Assembly: GCF_019049325.1 (NCBI RefSeq)
Contig: NZ_JAGMUO010000097.1
Location: forward strand, 558,001 to 622,000
DNA: 64,000 nucleotides
Direction: 5' to 3'
Source of the DNA: Streptomyces sp. AC512_CC834
GTDB taxonomy: Bacteria; Actinomycetota; Actinomycetes; Streptomycetales; Streptomycetaceae
The position numbers were made by a program, and so were the translations under genes. The notes beneath the pieces were generated by a model, which was not told the DNA's origin, made no database searches, and worked only from the letters and a program-made list of their open reading frames with translations. Positions 23,489 through 31,347 of this stretch are shown here, in pieces. How positions within the stretch are numbered: position 1 is the first letter of the stretch; each line of letters opens with the position of its first letter.

Positions 23489-24394
23489 TCAGGCGACGCC
23501 GCCGATGTGCCGGGTGAAGTCGGCCAGGAGTTCGTCCACGGTGACCGGCGTACGGATGACGTTCTGCTGGAGGGCGTAGTCGATCGCGGTCTGCAGGCCG
23601 GCGACCAGCTCGTCGCTCACCCCGGCCCGCAGGGCGCGGACGCGGGTTCCGGGCGTGGCCTCGGCGGCCTTGCGGGCCTCGATCCGGGTGCCGAACGCCT
23701 GGTAGAGCGCCGAAACCGTCCCCGGCTCGGCCTCCAGGAAGTCCCGCCGGACCGTGAGCACGTGGTTGATCGGCACCGTCCCGTGCCGGGCGCCCCACGC
23801 CTCCTCGACCTCGCGCCAGTTCGGGATGATCGGCACCAGCGGCCCCTGGGCCCCGTCCAGTGCCGGCGGGCCCAGAACTGCGGCCACGGCGTCACCGCGC
23901 TCCAGCACGTCGAGGACCCGGCCCGTCGTGCGTTCGACGTTGTCCGGCTCCACGTAGCTCGCGACGTGCGGCTCCTCGGTGGTGACCCAGGTGACGTCCT
24001 TGGCGTCGACGCCGAACTCCTCGTGCAGGATGCCGCGGACCCACAGGCCGGTTGTCTGGCTGTAGGCCCGGACACCGACGCGTCGGCCTGTCAGGTCGGA
24101 AGGGCCGATCTCCGCCGAACCGGGCCAGCGGGTGAGTGAGTGGTGGTGGAAGTCGCCGCTCAGCGCCACCGGCAGCAGTGCGATCGGGGCTCCGGCCTCC
24201 CGGGCCTGGAGGAAGGTCGCGACCGCCAGCTCGCTGACGTCGTAGCGCAGCTCACGCACCATCGGGGCGAACGCCTTGTAGATCGGGTCGGCCGCCGCGA
24301 GTTCGACGTCGTGTCCCTCGACGCCGAAACCGGGGTCGGCGAGGAAGGCCGTGTGCGGGTAGGACTTCACAGCGACGGACAAGGTTCTGGGCAT
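23489..24394 (-). CDS. 4,5-dihydroxyphthalate decarboxylase family protein, paralogue 1
   Basis: This 301-residue protein with a type-II periplasmic-binding-protein-like fold but no signal peptide matches the 4,5-dihydroxyphthalate decarboxylase (Pht5-like) family. Visible landmarks are YDVSELAVATFLQAREAG, SGDFHHHSLTRW, DLTGRRVGVRAYSQTTGLWVRGIL, VTWVTTEEPHV and PINHVLTVRRDFL. Known members decarboxylate an aromatic ortho-dihydroxy acid in the cytoplasm. The start at 24394 is preceded by AGAGGAG. It is the first gene of the minus-strand operon and directly faces the divergent promoter region full of TTGTNNNACAA-like palindromes. Two more paralogues follow at 29334 and 30290. Confidence 0.82.
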   Translation of the reverse strand: MPRTLSVAVKSYPHTAFLADPGFGVEGHDVELAAADPIYKAFAPMVRELRYDVSELAVATFLQAREAGAPIALLPVALSGDFHHHSLTRWPGSAEIGPSDLTGRRVGVRAYSQTTGLWVRGILHEEFGVDAKDVTWVTTEEPHVASYVEPDNVERTTGRVLDVLERGDAVAAVLGPPALDGAQGPLVPIIPNWREVEEAWGARHGTVPINHVLTVRRDFLEAEPGTVSALYQAFGTRIEARKAAEATPGTRVRALRAGVSDELVAGLQTAIDYALQQNVIRTPVTVDELLADFTRHIGGVA

Positions 24395-24481
24395 AAGACG
24401 ACTCCTCTGTTGTGTCCGAACCCGGGGAGTGCTCTGGTGCCAGTCTCTGATGGCGCGACTCGACCAACGGGTTAACGCGAA

Positions 24482-24492
24482 GTGTCTGACAG
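24482..24492. promoter_or_regulatory. FCD-GntR operator candidate C
   Basis: GTGTCTGACAG has the inner TGT-CTG-ACA palindrome and lies about 90 bases upstream of the minus-strand operon start. Confidence 0.45.
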
Positions 24493-24544
24493 TTTCGGCC
24501 ACCGTACGCCCACGATTGGGCGCCTTCAAGGTTTCCTCGGTCAG

Positions 24545-24557
24545 ATCGTCAAACAAT
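24545..24557. promoter_or_regulatory. FCD-GntR operator candidate D
   Basis: ATCGTCAAACAAT differs from ATTGTNNNACAAT at one position. Confidence 0.5.
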
Positions 24558-24649
24558 CCGTTTCAAGGTAGAGACGAGTGCACGCATCGGCCGCCACCTT
24601 CCGGCCACGCTTGCACCTGGCGGCCCTCACAGTGACCCGGGTTGGCTGA

Positions 24650-24660
24650 TTGTTATACAG
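24650..24660. promoter_or_regulatory. FCD-GntR operator candidate E
   Basis: TTGTTATACAG differs at one terminal base from TTGTNNNACAA. Confidence 0.5.
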
Positions 24661-24755
24661 AATCCTCGCGCTGGAAAGAGTCACACCCAAGAAGATGCTG
24701 TTCTCATGGATGTTCTTGCCGACCCCGCGAGTCGCTGCTAGCTTGACGAGGAAAG

Positions 24756-24766
24756 TTGTCTAACAA
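24756..24766. promoter_or_regulatory. FCD-GntR operator candidate F
   Basis: TTGTCTAACAA is a full match to the pattern seen twice before the gntR gene, about 90 bases upstream of the plus-strand operon. Confidence 0.65.
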
Positions 24767-24853
24767 TCTCGGCCCACTGACCGAGTCTCGCGAGTCCCCC
24801 GCTCTACGACGCGTGCGGAGCCATTTCAAGATCATCTAGCGAGGAACGAAGCT

Positions 24854-25420
24854 GTGATAGAGATCAACGAAGAGATCGCCGTACCGGCACCCCCGGGACG
24901 GGTGTGGGAGGTCATCTCCGACCCTGCCGAAGTGGTGTCGTGCATCTACGGCGCCGAGCTCGGCGCGTCGCACGACGACGGCTCCTTCGACGGCACACTG
25001 GTCGTGAAGTTCGGCGCGGTGCGGGTGCGGTTCGGTGCCCGTGTCTCCCTCGACCTGGACGAAGACGCCCGGGAGGGGCGGCTCTCCGCGCGCGGCCGGG
25101 ACGGTCAGGGGGCGACCCGCTTCAACGCCCAGGCGACCTTCCGGGTCGTCGAGGACCGGCCCGGCACGACACGCGTGCACGTGGCGGGGGAAGTGAAACT
25201 CGCGGGCAGGCTGGCATCGGTGATCGAAGCGGGCGCCGGCGCCGTGGTCGGCCGGATGACCAAGGACTTCACGGACGAGCTGGTGCGGCGCTGTGCCGGG
25301 GACACGGCGGTCGCGGCGGCGCCCGGCAAGCCGTCCCCGTGGGCACGCGTGCGTGCCTGGTGGCGACGGATCCTTCGCAGGCCGCAGCCGGGCGGGACTC
25401 CTGGTGCCCGCGCCGAATAG
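24854..25420 (+). CDS. CoxG-like SRPBCC (START-like) protein
   Basis: This 188-residue protein has the CoxG/SRPBCC fold (residues 1-145): EINEEIAVPAPPGRVWEVISDPAEVVSCIYGAEL at the start, then FDGTLVVKFGAVRVRFGARVSL and GEVKLAGRLASVIEAGAGAVVGRMTKDF. CoxG proteins accompany CO dehydrogenase-type and aromatic oxidoreductase systems and can bind membranes or hydrophobic ligands. Here no molybdenum hydroxylase is nearby. A basic, tryptophan-rich tail (WARVRAWWRRILRR) may act as an amphipathic anchor. The GTG at 24854 opens the plus-strand operon. Its 3' end is part of a 333-bp tandem duplication. Confidence 0.78.
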   Translation: MIEINEEIAVPAPPGRVWEVISDPAEVVSCIYGAELGASHDDGSFDGTLVVKFGAVRVRFGARVSLDLDEDAREGRLSARGRDGQGATRFNAQATFRVVEDRPGTTRVHVAGEVKLAGRLASVIEAGAGAVVGRMTKDFTDELVRRCAGDTAVAAAPGKPSPWARVRAWWRRILRRPQPGGTPGARAE

Positions 25421-25899
25421 CGGCCGTCTCCCGGCCCGGCCACGGACCGCACTCCCGGCGCTCATGTGGTCCGACCCGGTCACCGCGCTGGAGTACGCGA
25501 CGACCGACTACGACGGGCTGGTGTTCGAGGCCGAGCACAAACCGTGGCACACCACGACGCCACGGGAGTCGCCCCTCCCCCTCACTCTCGTCCGCCTCAC
25601 ACCCGTCCGTCTCACGCCCGTCCGCCACGCCACGGAGGCGGAGCCCACCACGTTGTCCGGCAGGCCGTCCCTGTGGACACGTGTGCGCGGCCGGTGGCGG
25701 ACCACCCACCTGCGAACAGAGCGGAGCCCCCAGTGGCACGACTGAACAGCATCATCAACGCGTTGGACGCGGGGCAGCACGCCTTCGCGGCATTCGCGTC
25801 GCCCGACCCGGCCACCGCACTCGAGTTCGCCAGGACCGACTACGACGGGCTGGTGTTCGAGGCCGAGCACAAACCGTGGGACGCCACGACGCTGCGGGA
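25327..25899 (+). repeat. Diverged tandem duplication, about 333-bp period, spanning CoxG end and aldolase start
   Basis: The sequence around 25331-25400 (CoxG tail, PSPWARVRAWWRR) reappears around 25665-25730 (PSLWTRVRGRWR). The sequence around 25466-25550 (DPVTALEYATTDYDGLVFEA) reappears around 25800-25882 (DPATALEFARTDYDGLVFEA). Both offsets are 332-334 bases. The first copy of the aldolase start (25464-25566) is a fragment with no intact gene behind it. Confidence 0.8.
25464..25733 (+). pseudogene. Truncated duplicate of the aldolase N-terminus
   Basis: An open stretch here encodes MWSDPVTALEYATTDYDGLV and continues FEAEHKPWHTTTPRES. This is nearly the same as residues near the start of the following HpcH/HpaI aldolase, but it then runs into unrelated, repetitive LVRLTPVRLTPVRH-like sequence and a copy of the CoxG tail. 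No ribosome site is evident. I regard it as a leftover of the tandem duplication, though a small translated protein ending at 25745 cannot be excluded. Confidence 0.65.
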
Positions 25900-26587
25900 C
25901 AGCCTGCAGTACCTGCTCGACCGACGACGGATCTTCGAGGCCGGCACGCTCGCCCCGTCGCCCACCCCCCTCGTCCGCGTCCCCGTCAACGGCGCGGAGC
26001 AGGGCCAGTGGCACGCGAAGCAGGCCCTCGACCTCGGCGCGTACGGGATCGTGTGGCCGCACATCAGCCGAGTCGAGGAAGCGCGCAACGCCGTCGCGGC
26101 ATGCCGCTATCCACGGCTGCCCGGCAGTGACCGGTTCGAGCCGGCGGGCCTGCGCGGCGACGCGCCGACGGCGGCGGCCCGTTACTGGGGCGTCTCGAAC
26201 CAGGAGTACTACACCAGGGCCGACGTGTGGCCACTCGCCCCCCACGGCGAGATCCTCGTCGTGATCCAGATCGAGGACCAGCTCGGGATCGAGAACCTTC
26301 CGGCGGTCCTCGACGAGGTGCCAGGCATCGGTCTGGTGCTCATCGGCGAAGGCGACCTCAGCCAGGAGCTCGGCGTGCCGCGTCAGCTCGACCACCCGCT
26401 GATGGTCGAGGCCAGGCGCCGCATCGTACGGATCTGCCACGAACACGGTGTCGTGGTCGGCCATCCGCACGTCACCCCGGACAACGTCCACCAGGTGCTG
26501 GACGAGGGCTATCGCTTCCTCATGTCGGCACCCGTGCGCACCTACCCCGGTCTGGAAGCGGGCCGCAAGCTCACCCGCCGCCCCTGA
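25733..26587 (+). CDS. HpcH/HpaI family aldolase
   Basis: This 284-residue class II (metal-dependent) TIM-barrel aldolase is related to 2,4-dihydroxyhept-2-enedioate and 4-hydroxy-2-oxovalerate-type aldolases. Landmarks are DYDGLVFEAEHKPWD, PLVRVPVN, LDLGAYGIVWPHISRVEEARNAVAACRYP, the metal-ligand glutamate region VIQIEDQLGIENL and the aspartate in GEGDLSQELG. Such enzymes split a hydroxy-keto acid into pyruvate plus an aldehyde or keto acid, a fitting last step for the pathway. GTG at 25733 is preceded by a GGAG. It is followed after 24 bases by the hydratase-like gene. Confidence 0.85.
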   Translation: MARLNSIINALDAGQHAFAAFASPDPATALEFARTDYDGLVFEAEHKPWDATTLRDSLQYLLDRRRIFEAGTLAPSPTPLVRVPVNGAEQGQWHAKQALDLGAYGIVWPHISRVEEARNAVAACRYPRLPGSDRFEPAGLRGDAPTAAARYWGVSNQEYYTRADVWPLAPHGEILVVIQIEDQLGIENLPAVLDEVPGIGLVLIGEGDLSQELGVPRQLDHPLMVEARRRIVRICHEHGVVVGHPHVTPDNVHQVLDEGYRFLMSAPVRTYPGLEAGRKLTRRP

Positions 26588-26611
26588 CCCGGAACATGTG
26601 GAGGACATTTC

Positions 26612-27673
26612 ATGATCATTGACTGCCACGGTCACTTCACGACCGCGCCGCCGGCCCTGGGACAGTGGCGCGCGCGCCAGATCCAGGCGTTCGAGGACTC
26701 TGGCGCGCGCGTCCGGCCCGAGGAGTTGGACATCGGTGACGACGAGATCAGGGCCGCCATCGAGCAGGGCCAACTGAAGCTGCAGCGGGAACGGGGCACC
26801 GATCTCACCCTCTTCTCCCCCGGCGCGGGAAAGATGGCCCACCACTACGGTGACGAACGGACCAGCCTGGACTGGTCGCGCGTCAGCAACGACCTCGTCT
26901 CCCGGGTGTGCGGCCTGTTCCCGGACCGCTTCGCCGGCGTGTGCCAGCTCCCGCAGTCGCCCGGTGACGCGCTGGCCCCGTCCGTCCGCAGGTCGGCCGA
27001 GGAACTCGAGCGCTGCGTCACCGACCTCGGGTTCGTCGGCTGCCTGCTCAACCCGGACCCGTCCGACGGGTACTGGCACGCGCCGCCGCTGACCGACCGG
27101 ATCTACTACCCGCTCTACGAGAAGTTGGTGGAGCTGGACGTGCCCGCGATGGTCCACGTCGCGATGTCACGCAACCCGGCCGTCCAGGGCACCTGCGCCC
27201 ACTATCTCAACGGCGACACCGCCGTCTTCATGCAACTGTGCGAGTCGGACCTGTTCAAGGACTTCCCGACGCTGCGGCTGATCCTCCCGCACGGCGGCGG
27301 CGCGGTGCCCTACCACTGGGGCCGCTACCGCGGAGTGATGCAGGACCGGGGCCGGCCACCGCTCGAAGAGGCCCTGCTGGGCAACGTCTTCTTCGACACC
27401 TGCGTGTACCACAGGCGCGGCCTCGAACTGCTGACGGACATCATTCCCGCCAAGAACGTGCTGTTCGCCTCGGAGATGATCGGCGCGGTTCGCGGCATAG
27501 ACCCGGAGACCGGACACCGGTTCGACGACGTCAAGGCACTGCTGGACTCCGTCGACTCCATCGGCGACGACGACCGGCAGGCCATCTACGGAGGCAACGC
27601 CCTGCGGGTCTTCCCGCGCCTGACGAACCGTGTCCCGGGGCTCCTCGACCAGCACAAGGAGGCCACACAGTGA
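26612..27673 (+). CDS. Amidohydrolase-2 family, 4-oxalomesaconate hydratase-like (LigJ-like)
   Basis: This 353-residue metal-dependent amidohydrolase-superfamily protein begins MIIDCHGHFTTAPPALGQWR. Its C-terminal block reads NVLFASEMIGAVRGIDPETG, then FDDVKALLDS and IYGGNALRVFPRL. That combination is the hallmark of LigJ-type 4-oxalomesaconate hydratases of the protocatechuate 4,5-cleavage and gallate pathways. Other sites are HYLNGDTAVF and LILPHGGGAVPYHWGR. It probably hydrates an unsaturated keto-tricarboxylate. GGAGG precedes the start. The stop overlaps the GTG of the next gene (GTGA), indicating coupled translation in the operon. Confidence 0.82.
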   Translation: MIIDCHGHFTTAPPALGQWRARQIQAFEDSGARVRPEELDIGDDEIRAAIEQGQLKLQRERGTDLTLFSPGAGKMAHHYGDERTSLDWSRVSNDLVSRVCGLFPDRFAGVCQLPQSPGDALAPSVRRSAEELERCVTDLGFVGCLLNPDPSDGYWHAPPLTDRIYYPLYEKLVELDVPAMVHVAMSRNPAVQGTCAHYLNGDTAVFMQLCESDLFKDFPTLRLILPHGGGAVPYHWGRYRGVMQDRGRPPLEEALLGNVFFDTCVYHRRGLELLTDIIPAKNVLFASEMIGAVRGIDPETGHRFDDVKALLDSVDSIGDDDRQAIYGGNALRVFPRLTNRVPGLLDQHKEATQ

Positions 27674-29322
27674 AGGTCTACGAAGCACTCGCGGCGGCGT
27701 TCGCGGCCGAAGGCACCACAGACGTGTTCGGCATGATGGGCGACGCCAACATGCACTGGATGAACGCGCTGGCCGGTCGCGGAACGCGGCTGTACGAGGT
27801 GCGCCACGAGGGGGCGGGACTGAGCATGGCGCACGGGTTCGCCCGCGCCTCCGGCCGTCCCGGCGTCGTGACGACCACCAGCGGCCCCGGCACCGCGCAG
27901 CTCGCCACCTCCATGATCGTGGCGAGCCGGGCGCGCACTCCGCTGGTCGCCTTCTGCGGCGAAACGGCACTGGGCGACGAGAGCGCCGTGCAGTACCTCG
28001 ACCAGCGCCGGTTCGCCGCCGCGCTCGAATGCGAGTTCCTCCAGGTGACCAGGGCGGACGCGGCCCAGGAGGTGGTGCGGCGCGCCTTCTACCTGGCCCG
28101 CTCCGAGTCCCGGCCGGTGATGATCAGTGCTCCGTTCGACGTGCAGTTGCAGGAGTTCGAGGACGACCTGCCCTATGTGCCGTCCACCGAGCTGCTGAAG
28201 ACTCCGAGGCTGCTGCCGCACCCGGCGCAGATCGAGCAGGCGTGCGAGATCATCGAGTCGAGCAAGCGTGTCGTGATCGTCGCCGGCCGGGGTGCGCGCA
28301 AGGCGGAGGCGGGCGAGCAGATCCTCGCGCTCCAGCACCGGACGGGCGCCATGCTCGCCACCACACTGCAGGCCAAGAACTGGCTGTGCGACAAGAGCGA
28401 CTACCACGTGGGCATCGCGGGCCTGTTCGGCAGCAAGCTGGCGATGGAGCTGCTGCAGGAGGCGGACTGTGTGGTGGCGGTGGGCGCGAGCCTCAACCAC
28501 TACACCATCGAGAGCGGATACCTCTTCCCCGAAGCCAGGTACGTCCAGATCGACACCGCGGCGCACGTGGTGATGGGCAACGGCAAGGTGGCCGACACCT
28601 ACGTCCAGGCCGACGCCGTCACCGGCCTCGCCGCCCTCACCGACGCGCTCACGGAACGCGGCGTCGCGCTGGAGGGCTTCCACACCGCCGAGGTGCGCCG
28701 CCGGCTCGAGGCCCCGCTGATCGACCCCGCCGAGTACCACCGGGAGCCGGGTCTACTCGACCCCCGTGAGGCGATCGCGGTCCTCGACGCCGAACTGCCC
28801 GGCGACATGGGGCTCGTGCTGGGCAGCGGGCACCAGACGGACTTCGGCACGATGCTCTTCCAGCGCTCGCGCGAGGTCACCTCGAACTACGGCATGTTCG
28901 GCGCCATCGGCCAGGCCCCCCTGCTGACCATCGGCGCCGTCGTCGCGGACGGCGGCAAGCCGACGTTCGTGGTCGAGGGCGACGCCAGCTTCCTGATGCA
29001 CCTGTCCGAATTCGAGACCGCCTGCCGCTACGAGCTGCCGGTCCTGGTCGTGGTCATGAACGACGAGGGTCTCGGCGCGGAGTTCCACAAGGCGAAGGCC
29101 AAGGGCCTCAACGCGGAGCTGGCCGTGATCCCCACACCTGAACTGGGCACGGTGGCGCGGTCCCTGGGCGGCGGCGGCGCGACGGTCCGCAGCACCGGCG
29201 AACTGCGCGCCGCGCTGGCCGAGTACGTCCGCGACCCGCGGCCCACCGTGATCGACGTCCGGATCACCCGCGACGTGCTCAGCGTGCCCTACCGGCGCAT
29301 CCAGTACGGCGAGGACGTGTGA
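27670..29322 (+). CDS. Thiamine diphosphate-dependent enzyme (acetolactate synthase / benzoylformate decarboxylase-like)
   Basis: This 550-residue ThDP enzyme has the usual Pyr, middle and PP domains. The glutamate that activates ThDP lies in YEVRHEGAGLSMAHGFARA (about 45). The middle domain has VVIVAGRGARKAEAGEQI. The PP-domain ThDP/Mg motif is VEGDASFLMHLSEFETAC...VVVMNDEG (about 435-465), with GDA instead of the commoner GDG. It could decarboxylate a 2-keto acid or carboligate the aldolase product. The GTG start overlaps the upstream stop by four bases, and its own stop abuts the next gene. Confidence 0.85.
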   Translation: MKVYEALAAAFAAEGTTDVFGMMGDANMHWMNALAGRGTRLYEVRHEGAGLSMAHGFARASGRPGVVTTTSGPGTAQLATSMIVASRARTPLVAFCGETALGDESAVQYLDQRRFAAALECEFLQVTRADAAQEVVRRAFYLARSESRPVMISAPFDVQLQEFEDDLPYVPSTELLKTPRLLPHPAQIEQACEIIESSKRVVIVAGRGARKAEAGEQILALQHRTGAMLATTLQAKNWLCDKSDYHVGIAGLFGSKLAMELLQEADCVVAVGASLNHYTIESGYLFPEARYVQIDTAAHVVMGNGKVADTYVQADAVTGLAALTDALTERGVALEGFHTAEVRRRLEAPLIDPAEYHREPGLLDPREAIAVLDAELPGDMGLVLGSGHQTDFGTMLFQRSREVTSNYGMFGAIGQAPLLTIGAVVADGGKPTFVVEGDASFLMHLSEFETACRYELPVLVVVMNDEGLGAEFHKAKAKGLNAELAVIPTPELGTVARSLGGGGATVRSTGELRAALAEYVRDPRPTVIDVRITRDVLSVPYRRIQYGEDV

Positions 29323-29333
29323 GGGAGCCGGGC

Positions 29334-30242
29334 ATGAGGATCGTGCTGGGAAGGGACGACTACGCGGCCTCGGCCGTGAAGGCGGCCTCGGCCGTCGGCG
29401 CCGAACCCGAGCGAGTCGATGTGCGCCCCGTGCACAAGGCGTCGCGCGGTTTCGTGAACAACGCCTCGACGGACATCTGCGAACTGGCCGTCGTGACCCT
29501 GCTGCAGGCGGCCGCCTACGACAGGCCGGTGCTGCTGCTGCCGGTGACCGTGCTGGGCCGCCACCAGCATCAGACCCTGGTGACTCTGGGCGAGCAGGGC
29601 GTCGACGGTGTGCGGGGCCGCAGCGTCGGGGTGCGCTCGTGGAGCCAGACCACCGGAGTGTGGCTGCGCGGGTTCCTGACCGAGCAGTACGGAATCGACC
29701 TGTCGGAGGTGGACTGGCGCACGTACGAGGACGGGCACGTCGACTCCTGCACCGACCCGGCGTGGGTCGGGCGGGCGCCCGAGGGCGCCAAGCTGCCCAC
29801 GGACTTCCTCGACGGGAAACTCGACTACGGGATCATGGGCAACGAGCTGCCGTCCGACGACCGGATCCGCACGGCCATCCCCAACGCGCCGCAGGTGGCG
29901 GCCGAATGGGCCCGGCGCAAGGGCTTCGCTCCCATCAACCACGTGGTCGCGGCCGGCGAGTTCGCGGCGCACGCGAACCCCAAGGCCGTACTCGCGGTCT
30001 ACGACGCGCTGGCCGACGCCGCCGCCTCCTCCGCCTCCGCCGCCGCCTCCGCCGCCGACCGACAGACGGCGGGGCCGGTGTCCCTGAGCCCCGTCGGGTT
30101 CGCGGCCCTTCGCGGTCCCGTAACGGCGGCTTCCCGCTACGCGTACGAGCAGGAAGTGCTGCCGCGCCGGGTCGAGTTCGACGAACTGGTCGACCGCACG
30201 TGCTCCGCGCTCGGAGTGAACCCGGCGCGGCTCGGCGGCTGA
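29334..30242 (+). CDS. 4,5-dihydroxyphthalate decarboxylase family protein, paralogue 2
   Basis: This 302-residue protein of the same family as the 23489-24394 product has DICELAVVTLLQAAAYDRP, GRHQHQTLVT, VRGRSVGVRSWSQTTGVWLRGFL, VDWRTYEDGHVDS and FAPINHVVAA. An alanine/serine-rich insert (ASSASAAASAA) near residue 230 is unusual and looks like a low-complexity expansion. ATG at 29334 has AGGGAG 7 bases upstream; a GTG at 29319 overlapping the previous stop is the alternative. The stop is followed after 47 bases by paralogue 3. Confidence 0.8.
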   Translation: MRIVLGRDDYAASAVKAASAVGAEPERVDVRPVHKASRGFVNNASTDICELAVVTLLQAAAYDRPVLLLPVTVLGRHQHQTLVTLGEQGVDGVRGRSVGVRSWSQTTGVWLRGFLTEQYGIDLSEVDWRTYEDGHVDSCTDPAWVGRAPEGAKLPTDFLDGKLDYGIMGNELPSDDRIRTAIPNAPQVAAEWARRKGFAPINHVVAAGEFAAHANPKAVLAVYDALADAAASSASAAASAADRQTAGPVSLSPVGFAALRGPVTAASRYAYEQEVLPRRVEFDELVDRTCSALGVNPARLGG

Positions 30243-30289
30243 CCCACGTATCCCTCCCCGAACGAAGAACAGGACAGAACGGAACAGAC

Positions 30290-31270
30290 ATGAACAAGCT
30301 CACGGTGGTCCTGGGGGACTATCCGCACGTGCGGGGTCTGCTGAGCGGCGACGTGCCGGTGGACGGATACGAGGTGGAGCCGGTCGAGGTCAAGCCGGTC
30401 ATCGGCGCGTACCGACGGATGATCCGCGACCTCGAGTTCGACGTGTGTGAACTCGCTCCGACCACCTACCTGATGGCGCTGCGCAGCGGCATCCCGCTCA
30501 CCGGGATCCCCGTTTTCCTCAACCGCCGTTTTCACCACGCCGACGTGCAGTGCGGCGCGGACTCGGGCATACGCTTCCCCGCCGATCTCGCGGGCAGGCG
30601 GATCGGCGTCCGCGCCTACACCGTCACCACCGGGGTGTGGGTGCGCGGCATCCTGCGCGGCGAGTACGGCCTCGACACCGACTCGGTGACATGGGTCGTG
30701 GACGACGAGGACCACATCGAGGGGCACGCACCGGCGAACATCGAGCGCGTCACGGACGGCAGTTCCCTCTCCGAGCTACTGCGGGCCAAGGACATCGACG
30801 CGGCACTGAGCGGAAACGCCGGTACCGGACGTGCGGGCGCGCCGCGGGCGGGCTGGGCCGCGCCGGCCGACCGGCCCAGGGGCGACGAAGGACCGTACCC
30901 GCTCTTTCCCGACCACGAGGTACTCGCCACCGACTGGTACCTGCGGACCGGCGTCTACCCCCTCCACTCGGTGATCGCCGTCCGCAAGTCGCTCGTCGAC
31001 GCCGACGCCTCGTTGCCCACCAGGCTGTACGCCGCCTTCGCCGCCAGTAAGCGGCGCCAGGTGGAGGGCGACCCGGAGTGGACGGCACTGCCACGGCTCG
31101 GCAAGCAGGCCGAGCAGCTCGGCAGCGACCCGGTTCCCTACGGCCTGGACGTCAACGACGCGAGCATCCGCGCGCTGGTGGAGTTCTCGCGGGACCAGGG
31201 ACTGCTCGACGCGGACTTCCCCGGCGAGCCCCGGAAGCTGTTCGCCGAGGGCGACTACCCGGACGCCTGA
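30290..31270 (+). CDS. 4,5-dihydroxyphthalate decarboxylase family protein, paralogue 3
   Basis: This 326-residue third paralogue is closest in layout to bona fide 4,5-dihydroxyphthalate decarboxylases: FDVCELAPTTYLMALRSGIPL, FLNRRFHHADVQC, DLAGRRIGVRAYTVTTGVWVRGILRGEYGLD, and a C-terminal half with LFPDHEVLATDWYLRTGVYPLHSVIAVRKSL. It keeps the FNRRFHH-type histidine pair, whereas paralogues 1 and 2 have GDFHHHS and GRHQHQT at this place. It is the best candidate for the actual decarboxylase of the three. It ends 77 bases before the second lactonase-like gene, across an ACACACGAC-type low-complexity spacer. Confidence 0.82.
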   Translation: MNKLTVVLGDYPHVRGLLSGDVPVDGYEVEPVEVKPVIGAYRRMIRDLEFDVCELAPTTYLMALRSGIPLTGIPVFLNRRFHHADVQCGADSGIRFPADLAGRRIGVRAYTVTTGVWVRGILRGEYGLDTDSVTWVVDDEDHIEGHAPANIERVTDGSSLSELLRAKDIDAALSGNAGTGRAGAPRAGWAAPADRPRGDEGPYPLFPDHEVLATDWYLRTGVYPLHSVIAVRKSLVDADASLPTRLYAAFAASKRRQVEGDPEWTALPRLGKQAEQLGSDPVPYGLDVNDASIRALVEFSRDQGLLDADFPGEPRKLFAEGDYPDA

Positions 31271-31347
31271 CCCGACCCGCGGCACAAGGACACGACACAC
31301 AAGAGACGACACACGACACACGACATGACGTAAGAGAGGAGCAGATC

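Larger units (their letters stand above)
24395..24853. other. Central divergent promoter region of the catabolic cluster
   Basis: These 459 bases hold no gene. They separate the minus-strand transporter operon from the plus-strand catabolic operon. The AT content is higher than that of the surroundings, and the region contains four palindromes of the TGTNNNACA type, listed separately. Confidence 0.7.

Noticed and set aside
25293..25745. An independent gene between coxG and the aldolase
   Set aside because: Its recognisable parts are copies of the coxG tail and the aldolase start at a constant offset. The remainder is repetitive and there is no ribosome site.
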